In this document: positions 1-7,997 of the stretch, one piece after another
How the letters are laid out: every line of letters begins with the position of its first letter
Numbering within the stretch: position 1 is the stretch's first letter
NCBI GenBank assembly: GCA_024244665.1
Contig: JAAEOI010000217.1
Coordinates: 1-25,391 of the forward strand
DNA length: 25,391 bases
Reading direction: 5' to 3'
Source of the DNA: Bacteroidota bacterium
GTDB lineage: Bacteria > Bacteroidota > Bacteroidia > Bacteroidales > GCA-2748055
Translations under genes and position numbers: made by a program
Notes under the pieces: model-generated
What the model was told of the DNA's origin: nothing
What the model saw: the letters and a program-made list of their open reading frames with translations, nothing else
Databases searched by the model: none

Positions 1-2
1 GA

Positions 3-209
3 CTCTTTAGGTCCTTGTTAGCCAGTATAGTATTAACCTTGCGCAGGAACGGGAACTGGCAGACAGACTTCCGGACAGACTCCCGGATAATATCCTGTGA
101 AAACCGGCCAGGGTGTCCCGATGACGAAAACAGGAAGGGAGGGACGCTGCTCGATGAACACCTCTTTGCGCTGATGAAGAAGGGGTGGGAGCAAAGCCGG
201 CTAAGCTAG
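3..209 (+). CDS. possible 3' end of an unrecognised gene (partial, off the left edge)
   Basis: A plus-strand frame is open from the left edge and ends in TAG at 207-209, giving about 68 residues that end in a charged stretch (…DEHLFALMKKGWEQSRLS). I recognise no domain. Third codon positions are rich in G and C, as in the neighbouring genes, which is the main argument that it is coding. A second plus-strand frame (about 11-103) also gives a protein-like string but begins just after a TAG at 8-10 and ends in TGA, so the true frame is not certain. The stop overlaps that of the convergent rhomboid gene (206-208 on the minus strand). It may be spurious. Confidence 0.3.
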   Translation, partial: LFRSLLASIVLTLRRNGNWQTDFRTDSRIISCENRPGCPDDENRKGGTLLDEHLFALMKKGWEQSRLS

Positions 210-850
210 CCAGGCTGGGGCCTTCCTTTCTCTTCATCTTCCTGTAACTCCTCTTCCTCCTCCTCTTCATCCAGGATGGAACGCTCTGGCACAGGCCCCT
301 GGTCCCGGTAGGCCACAGCCAGTATAATGCCCGACACAGCGCCGGTGATGTGTGCTTCAAAGGACACATCAAAATCAAAGGGAAAAAGCCCCCATACCAT
401 ACTTCCGTAAAGAAAGACTACCAGAAGCGAGATGGCGGTCAGCGATCTCACCTTCCGGATTATTCCGCTCAGGAAAAGAAAAGCCGCAAGTCCGTAAATG
501 AGCCCCGAGGCCCCTATGTGGTAGGCCTCTCTTCCCACTCCCCATAGCAGGATACCCCCGATGAAGTAGATGAGGAGCCAGATCCTGTACGCGATATCGC
601 GGTAAAAGTAGAAGAGGGCCAGGCTCAGGAAAAGTACCGGAAGAGAGTTGTCAAGCAGGTGCCTCCAGCCACCGTGGATCAGTGGTGAAAAGAGGATCCC
701 TTTCAGTCCGCTGAACCTCCTGGGAAAAACACCGCCCTCAGTGAAGGAGAGTTCCATGGTGATTTCAAATATTTTTACTGCCCAGAGCAGGAAAAGGAAA
801 AAGACCGGGACCACCAGACTGTATAAAAACCGTTTTTTTTCGGCACTCAT
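206..850 (-). CDS. rhomboid family intramembrane serine protease
   Basis: The 214-residue product has the rhomboid fold signature. A membrane segment near residues 8-24 is followed by the loop motif HGGWRHLLDN (59-68), which corresponds to the conserved HxxxxHxxxN region. The catalytic serine motif GASG is at 113-116 (Ser115), and the partner histidine is in HITGAVSG (His167). About six membrane helices can be counted, the usual core number. The C-terminal tail (about 192-214) is cytosol-like and very acidic, with a run of glutamates. Members cleave membrane proteins within or beside a membrane helix; the substrate cannot be inferred. It diverges from rmuC. A TAACTTTG box (863-856 on the minus strand) matches the Bacteroidota -7 element and lies so close to the ATG that the mRNA may have almost no leader. 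Confidence 0.88.
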   Translation of the reverse strand: MSAEKKRFLYSLVVPVFFLFLLWAVKIFEITMELSFTEGGVFPRRFSGLKGILFSPLIHGGWRHLLDNSLPVLFLSLALFYFYRDIAYRIWLLIYFIGGILLWGVGREAYHIGASGLIYGLAAFLFLSGIIRKVRSLTAISLLVVFLYGSMVWGLFPFDFDVSFEAHITGAVSGIILAVAYRDQGPVPERSILDEEEEEEELQEDEEKGRPQPG

Positions 851-908
851 AAAAACAAAGTTATATTTTTTCTGTTTGTGCTATCTTTAAGGGATAAAAG
901 CTATTGAA

Positions 909-2168
909 ATGACCGAAATTTTGCTGATCGTTCTGGTGATTCTTGTGTTGGTCAATATTGTAATCGGACTGAGGAGGAAATTAAGTGTTGATATCAAGCC
1001 CCAGATGAGGGAAGTGGAGACATCCCTGGTAAGGTTTGAAGCCACCCTTGACCGGATGGAGAATTCGATCAGGGATGAGTTCCAGCGTAACCGGAACGAG
1101 AGCAGTGAAAGAGCCAAGAGCAACCGGGAGGAGCAGGCTGCATCCATGAAGTCGTTCGAGGAGAAATTCACCTCCGGGGTGAAGGAGCTGCAGCTGACCA
1201 TCGAAAAGAACCTGAGGAATATCCGGGAGGACAACGATAAACAGCTCGGTGAGATGCGGAAGACAGTTGATGAGAAGTTGCAGTCAACCCTTGAAAAGCG
1301 CCTGGGAGAATCGTTCAAGCAGGTGAGTGAAAGGCTGGAACAGGTACACAAGGGGCTGGGGGAGATGCAGACCATCGCCTCGGGTGTGGGTGATTTGAAG
1401 AAGGTTCTTTCCAATGTGAAGACTCGCGGGGTACTGGGTGAATACCAGCTTGGGAACATTCTTGAACAGATCTTAACCGTTGAGCAATACAGCAAAAACG
1501 TGGCCACCAAAAAGGGGAGCCAGGCCAACGTTGAGTATGCCATAAAAATGCCGGGGACCAGTGCTACTGAGGAGGTGTGGATGCCGGTGGATTCAAAGTT
1601 CCCCATTGAACCGTATGAAGTACTCCTGGCAGCCTATGATCAGGGGAACCCTGAAGCCATTGAGGCGGCCCAGAAGGTATTGATCCGCTCGGTGGAGGGT
1701 TTTGCAAAAGAGATCAGTGAGAAGTATATCGATCCGCCTCATACCACAGACTTTGGAATCATGTTCTTTCCCATAGAAAGCCTCTATGCCGAGGTGCTGC
1801 GCCATTCGGGCCTGTTCGAAACCCTGCAGCGGAAATACAAGATAACTGTGACAGGTCCCACCACTCTCTCCGCACTGCTTAACAGCCTGCAGATGGGTTT
1901 CAGGACGCTTGCAGTGCAGAAGAGAAGCAGCGAGGTGTGGAGTGTACTTGGAGCGGTCAAGTCGGAGTTTAGCAAGTTTTCGGAGCAGCTTGGCAAGGTG
2001 CAGAAGCAAATCCATACAGCCTCCGGGTCACTGGATACTCTGAGGAATACCCGTACCAACCAGATCGAGCGCAGACTGAGATCGGTGGAGTCGCTGGATG
2101 GGGTCGAAGCGGGAAGAATCCTTGAGCTCCCCCCCGATGAGGAGGAGGATGAACCAAAAGATGAATAA
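909..2168 (+). CDS. rmuC: DNA recombination protein RmuC
   Basis: The 419-residue protein has an N-terminal membrane anchor (residues about 4-21, hydrophobic Ile/Leu/Val run followed by RRK). A long charged helical region consistent with coiled coil (about 25-150) follows, then the RmuC core (about 160-370), with typical segments such as RGVLGEYQLGNILEQIL, MPVDSKFP and FFPIESLYAEVL. The C-terminus is acidic (EEEDEPKDE). RmuC-family proteins have a nuclease-like fold and limit rearrangements at inverted repeats; the exact reaction is not settled. It is transcribed alone, away from the rhomboid gene, across a 58-base gap. A near-match to the -7 element, TATCTTTA, lies at 882-889. The ilv promoter begins only about 25 bases after its stop codon. 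Confidence 0.93.
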   Translation: MTEILLIVLVILVLVNIVIGLRRKLSVDIKPQMREVETSLVRFEATLDRMENSIRDEFQRNRNESSERAKSNREEQAASMKSFEEKFTSGVKELQLTIEKNLRNIREDNDKQLGEMRKTVDEKLQSTLEKRLGESFKQVSERLEQVHKGLGEMQTIASGVGDLKKVLSNVKTRGVLGEYQLGNILEQILTVEQYSKNVATKKGSQANVEYAIKMPGTSATEEVWMPVDSKFPIEPYEVLLAAYDQGNPEAIEAAQKVLIRSVEGFAKEISEKYIDPPHTTDFGIMFFPIESLYAEVLRHSGLFETLQRKYKITVTGPTTLSALLNSLQMGFRTLAVQKRSSEVWSVLGAVKSEFSKFSEQLGKVQKQIHTASGSLDTLRNTRTNQIERRLRSVESLDGVEAGRILELPPDEEEDEPKDE

Positions 2169-2192
2169 ATTGTTATTTTTCCATAGGATTGC

Positions 2193-2222
2193 TTTGGTGA
2201 ATTGAATTAATCTCTATATTTG
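2193..2222 (+). promoter_or_regulatory. promoter of the ilv operon leader
   Basis: A TTTG (-33 element) at 2193-2196 is followed after 18 bases by TATATTTG at 2215-2222, a perfect match to the Bacteroidota -7 consensus TAnnTTTG. The usual spacer is about 19-21, so this is slightly short. Transcription should begin around 2225-2230, just ahead of the Ile/Leu/Val-rich leader reading frame. Confidence 0.7.
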
Positions 2223-2239
2223 AACGATGTTTTAGAACT

Positions 2240-2308
2240 ATATTAAAGAACAGCCTTCATATTCTTCTCGTGTTGCTAGTACTGGTGGTGATTCCAGGAT
2301 TAGTCTGA
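2240..2308 (+). CDS. ilv leader peptide (branched-chain-rich, attenuator control)
   Basis: This short frame ends in TGA (2306-2308). Eleven consecutive codons at 2261-2293 read Ile-Leu-Leu-Val-Leu-Leu-Val-Leu-Val-Val-Ile, followed by Pro-Gly-Leu-Val. Such a run directly ahead of ilvD, downstream of a good promoter and upstream of a terminator hairpin, is what a ribosome-mediated attenuator leader requires. The start is abnormal: the frame is open back to TGA at 2198-2200 but holds no ATG, GTG or TTG before the run. I list it from the ATA at 2240 as a minimum extent. Alternatively, an ATG at 2227-2229 would enter this frame if the TTTT at 2230-2233 had one T fewer, giving a 26-residue peptide beginning MFRTILKNSLH. 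Confidence 0.6.
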   Translation: MLKNSLHILLVLLVLVVIPGLV

Positions 2309-2369
2309 GGGTGGTATAAAGCAGATACAACATATCAAAAGCCATTCTCAGAAACGAGGATGGCTTTTG
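2307..2369 (+). promoter_or_regulatory. transcription attenuator: antiterminator and terminator of the ilv operon
   Basis: The terminator hairpin has a 14-base left arm at 2336-2349, loop AGAAAC at 2350-2355 and right arm at 2356-2369, paired throughout with one G-T wobble. It places CTTTTG at the base of the 3' arm, followed by an AT-rich stretch. A competing arm, GAGGGTGG at 2307-2314, can pair with CCATTCTC at 2342-2349 inside the terminator's left arm (8 bp, two wobbles), forming an antiterminator. The competing arm overlaps the leader stop codon. A ribosome that finishes the peptide would cover it and favour termination, while one stalled on Ile, Leu or Val codons would leave it free. 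The logic is inferred from pairing only. Confidence 0.65.
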
Positions 2370-2394
2370 TACTTAATTAAGGAAAGAGCCTGGA

Positions 2395-4218
2395 ATGAAA
2401 ATAACTTATCGCAGTCACACAAGTACAATGGGCCGGAGAATGGCAGGGGCCAGGAGCCTCTGGCGTGCCAATGGAATGAAGGAAGCCCATTTTGGTAAAC
2501 CGGTTATCGGGATTGCCAACTCATTTACCCAGTTTGTTCCCGGCCATACTCACCTGCATCACATTGGCCAGGAGGTGAAGGCTATTTTTGAGAAGGAAGG
2601 CTATTTTGCGGCCGAGTTTAATACCATTGCCATTGACGATGGTATCGCCATGGGCCACGACGGCATGCTGTACTCCCTGCCCTCCAGAGACCTGATTGCC
2701 GACAGCATTGAGTATATGGCCAACGCGCATAAGGTGGATGCACTCTTCTGCATTTCCAACTGCGATAAGATTACTCCCGGTATGCAGATGGCTGCCATGA
2801 GGCTGAATATCCCTGTGATCTTTGTTTCGGGCGGACCTATGGAGGCCGGGCGTGACGGTGATGATGCCTATGACCTGATCGACTCAATGGTGATGGCAGT
2901 CGATCCGGCCGTTAGTGAAGAGAAGCTGGCAAAAATCGAGAAACTGGCCTGTCCAACCTGTGGCTCATGCTCGGGGATGTTCACGGCCAACTCCATGAAC
3001 TGTCTCAACGAGGCAATCGGGCTGGCCCTTCCGGGGAACGGTACAATCGTGGCTACCCACATGGAGCGCAGGAATTTATTTGAAAAGGCTGCTCACCACC
3101 TGATTAAAAATACAATTAGCTACTACGAGGATGGCAATGAAGATGTCCTGCCCAGGAACATCGCCACCTTTGAATCATTTGAGAATGCCATGACCCTGGA
3201 TATTGCCATGGGAGGCTCCACCAATACGGTGCTGCACCTGCTGGCCATTGCCCATGAGGCGGAGGTGGACTTTACCATGAAGGATATGGACCGGCTTTCA
3301 AGGAACACCCCGGTTCTCTGTAAGGTAGCTCCCAGTTCCAGCTACCATGTGGAGGATGTGAACAGGGCCGGAGGAATCATGGGGATCCTGGCAGAGCTTG
3401 ACCGGGGCGGACTCATCAACAGTGATGTACCCCGTGTGGATGGCAAGACTCTTGGAGAGGCAATGGCGTGTGCCGACCTGATTAACAATCAGCCCTGCGA
3501 CCGTAACGAGGAGCTGTTCTCCGCCGCACCCGGCCGTAAGTTTAATCTCACAATGGGCTCTCAGGATGCCCGTTACGAGGAGTTTGACCTGGATCGGGAA
3601 ACCGGCTGTATCCGCAACGTTGAGAATGCTTATAGCAAGGACGGCGGATTGGCGGTTTTGACCGGAAATATTGCACAGAAAGGATCAATTGTGAAGACTG
3701 CAGGGGTATCCGACAATGTACTGGTTTTCGAAGGTCCGGCAAAGGTTTACGATTCTCAGGATGACGCCTGTGATGCAATCCTGGAGAAGAAAGTTAAAGC
3801 CGGCGATGTGGTGGTGATCCGTTACGAGGGCCCCAAGGGAGGCCCCGGGATGCAGGAGATGCTCTATCCCACCTCTTATATTAAGTCGAGGCACCTGGGT
3901 GAAAAGTGTGCCCTGATTACCGATGGAAGGTTTTCCGGGGGAACCTCGGGCCTGTCAATCGGACATATCTCACCCGAGGCAGCCGACGGAGGAACCATAG
4001 GGCTTATCAGAGACGGTGATCTTATCCGCATAGACATTCCTTCAAGGAGTATGGATGTGCTTGTGGATGAAGCGGAGCTTGAAAGGCGCCGGAAAGAGGC
4101 TGATGATGATCCCAATGGATGGAAGCCAAATAGGGAAAGGGAGGTGTCAATAGCGCTGAAAGCTTATGCAAGCATGGTTTCTTCGGCCGACCGGGGAGCT
4201 ATTAGAGTACTCAGGTGA
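2395..4218 (+). CDS. ilvD: dihydroxy-acid dehydratase
   Basis: IlvD dehydrates 2,3-dihydroxy-isovalerate and 2,3-dihydroxy-3-methylvalerate to the keto acids that become valine and isoleucine. The 607-residue sequence follows the Escherichia coli type closely throughout: [13 protein letters not shown] (42-54), [18 protein letters not shown] (81-98), [12 protein letters not shown] with Cys123, [11 protein letters not shown] with Cys186, Cys189 and Cys192, and the C-terminal [17 protein letters not shown]. The residue after NSF-type Asn-Ser is not cysteine, as in the oxygen-sensitive Fe-S enzymes of the E. coli group rather than the plant-type [2Fe-2S] group; that assignment is inference. The ATG at 2395 is preceded by purine-rich AAGGAAAG. 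It is the first enzyme gene of the operon, 26 bases after the attenuator hairpin. Confidence 0.97.
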   Translation: MKITYRSHTSTMGRRMAGARSLWRANGMKEAHFGKPVIGIANSFTQFVPGHTHLHHIGQEVKAIFEKEGYFAAEFNTIAIDDGIAMGHDGMLYSLPSRDLIADSIEYMANAHKVDALFCISNCDKITPGMQMAAMRLNIPVIFVSGGPMEAGRDGDDAYDLIDSMVMAVDPAVSEEKLAKIEKLACPTCGSCSGMFTANSMNCLNEAIGLALPGNGTIVATHMERRNLFEKAAHHLIKNTISYYEDGNEDVLPRNIATFESFENAMTLDIAMGGSTNTVLHLLAIAHEAEVDFTMKDMDRLSRNTPVLCKVAPSSSYHVEDVNRAGGIMGILAELDRGGLINSDVPRVDGKTLGEAMACADLINNQPCDRNEELFSAAPGRKFNLTMGSQDARYEEFDLDRETGCIRNVENAYSKDGGLAVLTGNIAQKGSIVKTAGVSDNVLVFEGPAKVYDSQDDACDAILEKKVKAGDVVVIRYEGPKGGPGMQEMLYPTSYIKSRHLGEKCALITDGRFSGGTSGLSIGHISPEAADGGTIGLIRDGDLIRIDIPSRSMDVLVDEAELERRRKEADDDPNGWKPNREREVSIALKAYASMVSSADRGAIRVLR

Positions 4219-4257
4219 CAGTACTCAGTAAAAAAAAATAACTAAATATAAAATATC

Positions 4258-5991
4258 ATGCAAACACAGACCAAGGAGAAGAAAGAGGAGGGGAGAAGTT
4301 CCGGAAAGAAGATGAAAGGAGCCGAAGCGCTCGTCCTGGCTTTGCTGGAAGAGGGGGTAGATACTGCCTTCGGATATATTGGCGGAGCAATTATGCCTGT
4401 ATACGATGCATTATATCATAATGAAGATAAGCTGAAGCACGTAATGGTGCGGCATGAGCAGGGAGCGGTCCACGCTGCTCAGGGTTATGCACGCATTTCA
4501 AGGAAACCGGGTGTCTGTTTTACAACCTCCGGACCTGGTGCCACAAACCTGGTGACCGGTCTGGCCGATGCCATGCTCGATTCCACTCCCCTGGTCTGTA
4601 TTACCGGCCAGGTTGGGGCTCCTTTACTGGGCACGGATGCGTTTCAGGAGACCGATATGGTCAGTGTATCCATGGCGGTCACCAAATGGAATTACCAGAT
4701 TACAAGTGCAGATGAAATTTGTGACGTGGTTGCCAAGGCCTTTTTCTATGCTAATTCGGGAAGGCCGGGTCCTGTTCTTATCGATATCGCCAAAACCGCA
4801 CAGGTGGAAGAGGTGGAGTTTTCTTATAAAAAAAGGAAGCAGGTAAGGAGTTACATTCCAAACCCCAAGCCCGACCCAAAAACCATTGATGAGGCTGCTG
4901 TCCTGATTAATGGTGCAGAGAAACCATTTGTACTGTGCGGGCAGGGTGTAACCATCTCCAGGGCTGAAGATGAGTTCAGGGAGTTCGTTGAGAAGGCCGG
5001 CATCCCGGTTGGACATACGCTGAACGGAATATCGGCTTTCCCTGAGGACCATCCGCTACATGTAGGTATGCTTGGTATGCACGGGAATTATGCGCCTAAT
5101 ATTAACACCAATAAATGTGATGTACTGATCGCCATCGGGATGAGGTTCGATGACCGGGTAACCGGTAATGTAAACGCCTATGCCAGACAGGCAAAAGTGA
5201 TTCACATTGAGATTGACCCATCGGAGATAGATAAAAATATCAAATCTGATGTGGCCATCAACGCCGATGCCAGGCTGGCCCTTCAGCAGCTGCTTCCGAA
5301 AATTAAGCCGGCCGAACATGCCCAATGGCTCAAGTCGTTCCGTGAACTGGAAGCAATTGAGAAGGAGAAGGTGATCGACAAGGACTGTTTCCCCAGCGGA
5401 GAGAAGATGAATATGGGTGAGGTGATACACAAACTGTCGGAAAAGACAGACGGAAGAGCTATCCTTGTGACCGATGTGGGACAGAACCAGATGGCCGCTG
5501 CCAGGTATTATAAGCACAAAGAGCGCAATTCTTTTGTTTCGTCGGGCGGACTGGGCACCATGGGATTCGGGGTTCCTGCAGCCATGGGTGTTGCATTCGC
5601 CGAACCAGGCCGTACAGTAGTATCTGTCTCGGGTGATGGTGGATTCCAGATGACCATTCAGGAGCTGGGAACCATCTCGCAGTATAAGCTTCCGGTGAAG
5701 ATGATCCTGTTGAACAACCAGTACCTGGGAATGGTACGGCAATGGCAGGAGCTCTTCTTTGATAAAAGGTATGCAAGTACCGGCCTGACCAATCCTGACT
5801 TCGGAAAGATTGCCGAAGGGTTTGGGGTGCCGTCAAAGAAGATCACTGACCGGGATGACCTGGATAAGGCACTGGATGACCTTCTTGCAATAGAGGGACC
5901 ATGTGTCCTGGAGATTGAGGTCAGGCAGGAGGGGAACGTCTTCCCTATGGTTCCTGCCGGAGCTTCGGTATCAGACATCCGCCTGGATTAA
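4258..5991 (+). CDS. ilvB: acetolactate synthase large (catalytic) subunit
   Basis: A thiamine-diphosphate enzyme that joins pyruvate to pyruvate or 2-ketobutyrate, the first common step of Val/Leu/Ile synthesis. The 577 residues contain [14 protein letters not shown], the catalytic glutamate in [16 protein letters not shown] (Glu67), a central FAD-binding-type domain (about 205-350, with [12 protein letters not shown]), and the ThDP/Mg motif beginning [12 protein letters not shown] near 459 and continuing to [12 protein letters not shown]. The first 20 residues are lysine- and glutamate-rich and precede the conserved domain; they may be a small extension, or translation may begin at the internal Met19. 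It lies 39 bases after ilvD and 19 bases before ilvN, so it is cotranscribed. Confidence 0.96.
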   Translation: MQTQTKEKKEEGRSSGKKMKGAEALVLALLEEGVDTAFGYIGGAIMPVYDALYHNEDKLKHVMVRHEQGAVHAAQGYARISRKPGVCFTTSGPGATNLVTGLADAMLDSTPLVCITGQVGAPLLGTDAFQETDMVSVSMAVTKWNYQITSADEICDVVAKAFFYANSGRPGPVLIDIAKTAQVEEVEFSYKKRKQVRSYIPNPKPDPKTIDEAAVLINGAEKPFVLCGQGVTISRAEDEFREFVEKAGIPVGHTLNGISAFPEDHPLHVGMLGMHGNYAPNINTNKCDVLIAIGMRFDDRVTGNVNAYARQAKVIHIEIDPSEIDKNIKSDVAINADARLALQQLLPKIKPAEHAQWLKSFRELEAIEKEKVIDKDCFPSGEKMNMGEVIHKLSEKTDGRAILVTDVGQNQMAAARYYKHKERNSFVSSGGLGTMGFGVPAAMGVAFAEPGRTVVSVSGDGGFQMTIQELGTISQYKLPVKMILLNNQYLGMVRQWQELFFDKRYASTGLTNPDFGKIAEGFGVPSKKITDRDDLDKALDDLLAIEGPCVLEIEVRQEGNVFPMVPAGASVSDIRLD

Positions 5992-6010
5992 TCAGTTTAA
6001 AATAATAGTT

Positions 6011-6568
6011 ATGAAAAAGGAATATACCATATCGGTTTTCAGCGAGCACAAAGTGGGGCTCTTGCACCGGATTACCGTGATTTTGTCTCGGCGAAAAATT
6101 AATATTGAAAGTCTGAATACCTCCGAGTCGGAGGTGAGGGGAATCTACAGGTTCACCATTGTGATCCAGGCCACCGAAGACATGGCCAAGGTTGTTACCA
6201 AACAGATCGAGAAGCAGATCGGGATCATGAAAGCTTTCTACCACACCCTGGATGAAATTGTTTATCAGGAGATCGCCCTGTATAAGGTACCCACCAAGGC
6301 TTTTGCCAACGGCGACGAGGTGGAGAGCCTGATCAGGAAACACAATGCCAGGATACTGACCATTGAGCATGAGTATATCGTGGTGGAAAAGACCGGGCAT
6401 AAGGATGAGACCAAAGAGCTTTTCCGTGCGCTTGAGCCATACGGAATACTCCAGTTTGCGCGTTCAGGACGGATTGCCCTGACCAAACAGATCAAGGAGA
6501 TAACGACCTATCTCAAAGAGATAGATTCACACCATATTGCAACGGCCAATGATGTGGTTACTTACTAG
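6011..6568 (+). CDS. ilvN: acetolactate synthase small (regulatory) subunit
   Basis: The 185-residue product starts MKKEYTISVFSEHKVGLLHRIT, a canonical ACT domain (about 4-76). It continues through KINIESLNTSESEVRGIYRFTIV to the C-terminal small-subunit domain (about 85-165, with HNARILTIEHEYIVVEKTG and FARSGRIALTK). It activates IlvB and confers feedback inhibition by valine in characterised homologues. I chose the ATG at 6011 over an upstream in-frame start inside ilvB because the ACT domain begins right there. The last 20 residues (HHIATANDVVTY region) are a short extension. The gene follows ilvB in the same operon. Confidence 0.94.
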   Translation: MKKEYTISVFSEHKVGLLHRITVILSRRKINIESLNTSESEVRGIYRFTIVIQATEDMAKVVTKQIEKQIGIMKAFYHTLDEIVYQEIALYKVPTKAFANGDEVESLIRKHNARILTIEHEYIVVEKTGHKDETKELFRALEPYGILQFARSGRIALTKQIKEITTYLKEIDSHHIATANDVVTY

Positions 6569-6589
6569 CCAGCAAGCAGGCTGAAAGTA

Positions 6590-6637
6590 GCAAATGGGAA
6601 ATAGCAAATGGTAAATCGTAAATGGTAAATAGGTAAG
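6590..6637 (+). repeat. tandem 14-base (2 x 7) repeat between ilvN and ilvC
   Basis: Three direct 14-base units lie head to tail at 6590-6603, 6604-6617 and 6618-6631, and a partial seventh heptad (GGTAAGG type) extends to about 6637. Each unit is two related 7-mers of the form GYAAATG-GKAAATM. The block sits in the 153-base gap between ilvN and ilvC, just after the ilvN stop, in otherwise AT-rich sequence. I see no promoter or hairpin in it. It may be a simple-sequence tract subject to copy-number change. Confidence 0.75.
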
Positions 6638-6721
6638 GAAGTAAACTGTTTGTGCTTAGAAGTGTTAGTGTATTTAGTAAGGTTATAATAATTAGTAATT
6701 TATAAAGACAAAGAACAAAAA

Positions 6722-7768
6722 ATGGCAAAATTGAATTTTGGCGGCGTTGAAGAGAATGTCGTAACAAGGGAAGAGTTTCCCCTTTCAAAAGCGCAGGATG
6801 TGCTCAAAGATGAGGTGATCGCGATCATCGGATACGGTGTACAGGGTCCGGCCCAGGCACTTAACCTGAAAGACAACGGGATCAATGTGATCATCGGTCA
6901 GGCACCCGAATTTAAAGCAGACTGGGACAGGGCCGTTAAGGATGGCTTTGTGCCGGGCGAATCTCTCTTTCCCATCGAGGAAGCCGCTGAAAAAGCGACT
7001 GTGATCCAGTACCTGGTTTCGGATGCAGCCCAGCGGGAAGTATGGCCAAAGCTTGAGCCCTGCCTGAAGGAGGGTGATGCACTCTATTTCTCACACGGAT
7101 TTTCTGTAACCTATAAGAATCAGACCGGTGTGATTCCTCCAAAGAATGTGGATGTTATCCTGGTGGCTCCCAAGGGCTCAGGTACCAGTGTAAGGCGCAA
7201 TTTCCTGGCCGGAACAGGGATCAACTCCAGTTATGCTGTTTTCCAGGACTACACCGGGAATGCCGAAGAGCGCACCCTGGCCCTGGGTATCGGGATCGGT
7301 TCAGGTTACCTTTTCCCCACCACCTTCGAGGATGAGGTCTACAGCGACCTTACAGGAGAGCGCGGTGTGCTGATGGGTGCCCTGGCAGGGATTATGGAGG
7401 CACAGTACGATGTCCTGAGGGAGAATGGACACTCTCCTTCTGAGGCATTCAATGAGACTGTTGAGGAGCTGACCCAGAGTCTGATCAGGCTGGTGGATGA
7501 GAAGGGTATGGACTGGATGTACGGGAACTGCAGTGCTACGGCGCAACGTGGTGCACTTGATTGGAAACCTAAATTCAAGGCTGCGACTCTTCCGGTTTTC
7601 AACGACCTTTATAAAAGGGTGAAGAGTGGAGAAGAGTGCAAAGTTGTGCTGGAAAAAACCAGTGGAGCTGACTACAAGAACCACCTGGAGATTGAGCTGA
7701 AGGAGATCCGTGAGTCTGAGATGTGGCAGGCTGGAGCAACTGTAAGGAGCCTGCGGCCCAAGGAATAA
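6722..7768 (+). CDS. ilvC: ketol-acid reductoisomerase
   Basis: IlvC isomerises and reduces acetolactate to 2,3-dihydroxy-isovalerate with NAD(P)H and Mg2+. The 348 residues show the Rossmann motif IGYGVQGPAQALNL (36-49), a catalytic-type histidine in ALYFSHGF (His125), VAPKGSGTSVRR, and metal-ligand region EVYSDLTGERGVLMG. The glycine-rich loop reads GVQGPAQA where many bacteria have GSQGHAHA, a variation I associate with the Bacteroidota/eukaryote-like branch from memory. Length fits the short form. It is the last gene of the ilv operon, separated from ilvN by 153 bases with a tandem repeat. No clear promoter of its own was found there, and a strong terminator follows. Confidence 0.95.
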   Translation: MAKLNFGGVEENVVTREEFPLSKAQDVLKDEVIAIIGYGVQGPAQALNLKDNGINVIIGQAPEFKADWDRAVKDGFVPGESLFPIEEAAEKATVIQYLVSDAAQREVWPKLEPCLKEGDALYFSHGFSVTYKNQTGVIPPKNVDVILVAPKGSGTSVRRNFLAGTGINSSYAVFQDYTGNAEERTLALGIGIGSGYLFPTTFEDEVYSDLTGERGVLMGALAGIMEAQYDVLRENGHSPSEAFNETVEELTQSLIRLVDEKGMDWMYGNCSATAQRGALDWKPKFKAATLPVFNDLYKRVKSGEECKVVLEKTSGADYKNHLEIELKEIRESEMWQAGATVRSLRPKE

Positions 7769-7793
7769 GTCTTAATTGCGAATAATATATATG

Positions 7794-7842
7794 AGCGGTT
7801 CCGGCATATCTGTGAAATGATATTGCCAGAACCGCTTTTTCT
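7794..7842 (+). terminator. intrinsic terminator of the ilv operon
   Basis: AGCGGTTC (7794-7801) pairs with GAACCGCT (7829-7836), and after a C/A mismatch GGCAtAT pairs with ATATTGCC-side bases, giving a long hairpin. TTTTTCTT follows at 7836-7843. It lies 26 bases after the ilvC stop. Its 3' arm overlaps the upstream promoter element of the SRP RNA gene. Confidence 0.85.
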
Positions 7843-7853
7843 TATTAGATTTG
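7822..7853 (+). promoter_or_regulatory. promoter of the SRP RNA gene
   Basis: TAGATTTG at 7846-7853 is a perfect TAnnTTTG -7 box. ATTG at 7822-7825 (3 of 4 bases of the TTTG -33 element) lies 20 bases upstream. The predicted RNA 5' end at 7859 is six bases downstream, which fits. The -33 element is inside the ilvC terminator hairpin. Confidence 0.65.
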
Positions 7854-7858
7854 TCAAT

Positions 7859-7957
7859 CGGGCAAGTCTTATACGACCAGCTCCTGCTGAATTCCCCCAG
7901 GACCGGAAGGTAGCAAGGGTAAGCGGTTGTAGCGGTGCGATATAAGTAGCTTGCCCG
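7859..7957 (+). ncRNA. ffs: signal recognition particle RNA (4.5S-like, small bacterial type)
   Basis: The conserved domain IV is readable: the GGAA tetraloop closed by ACC/GGT and flanked by CCAGG on the 5' side and AGCAAGGG on the 3' side (about 7895-7920) is the Ffh-binding signature. The ends close the molecule: CGGGCAAG at 7859-7866 pairs with CTTGCCCG at 7950-7957, and eight T residues (7958-7965) follow as terminator tail. The length of about 99 nucleotides fits the short bacterial SRP RNA without Alu domain. It works with Ffh and FtsY in cotranslational targeting of membrane proteins. The exact 5' end is inferred from the promoter and the closing stem. Confidence 0.93.
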
Positions 7958-7997
7958 TTTTTTTTGTACCAACTCCAATTGTTATAAAACTTGCATC

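Noticed and set aside
887..1606. 239-codon minus-strand open frame under rmuC
   Set aside because: Serine- and leucine-rich low-complexity mirror of the RmuC coiled coil; RmuC itself is convincing.
5056..5742. 228-codon minus-strand open frame inside ilvB
   Set aside because: Shadow of the conserved acetolactate synthase on the other strand, with no recognisable domain or start signals.
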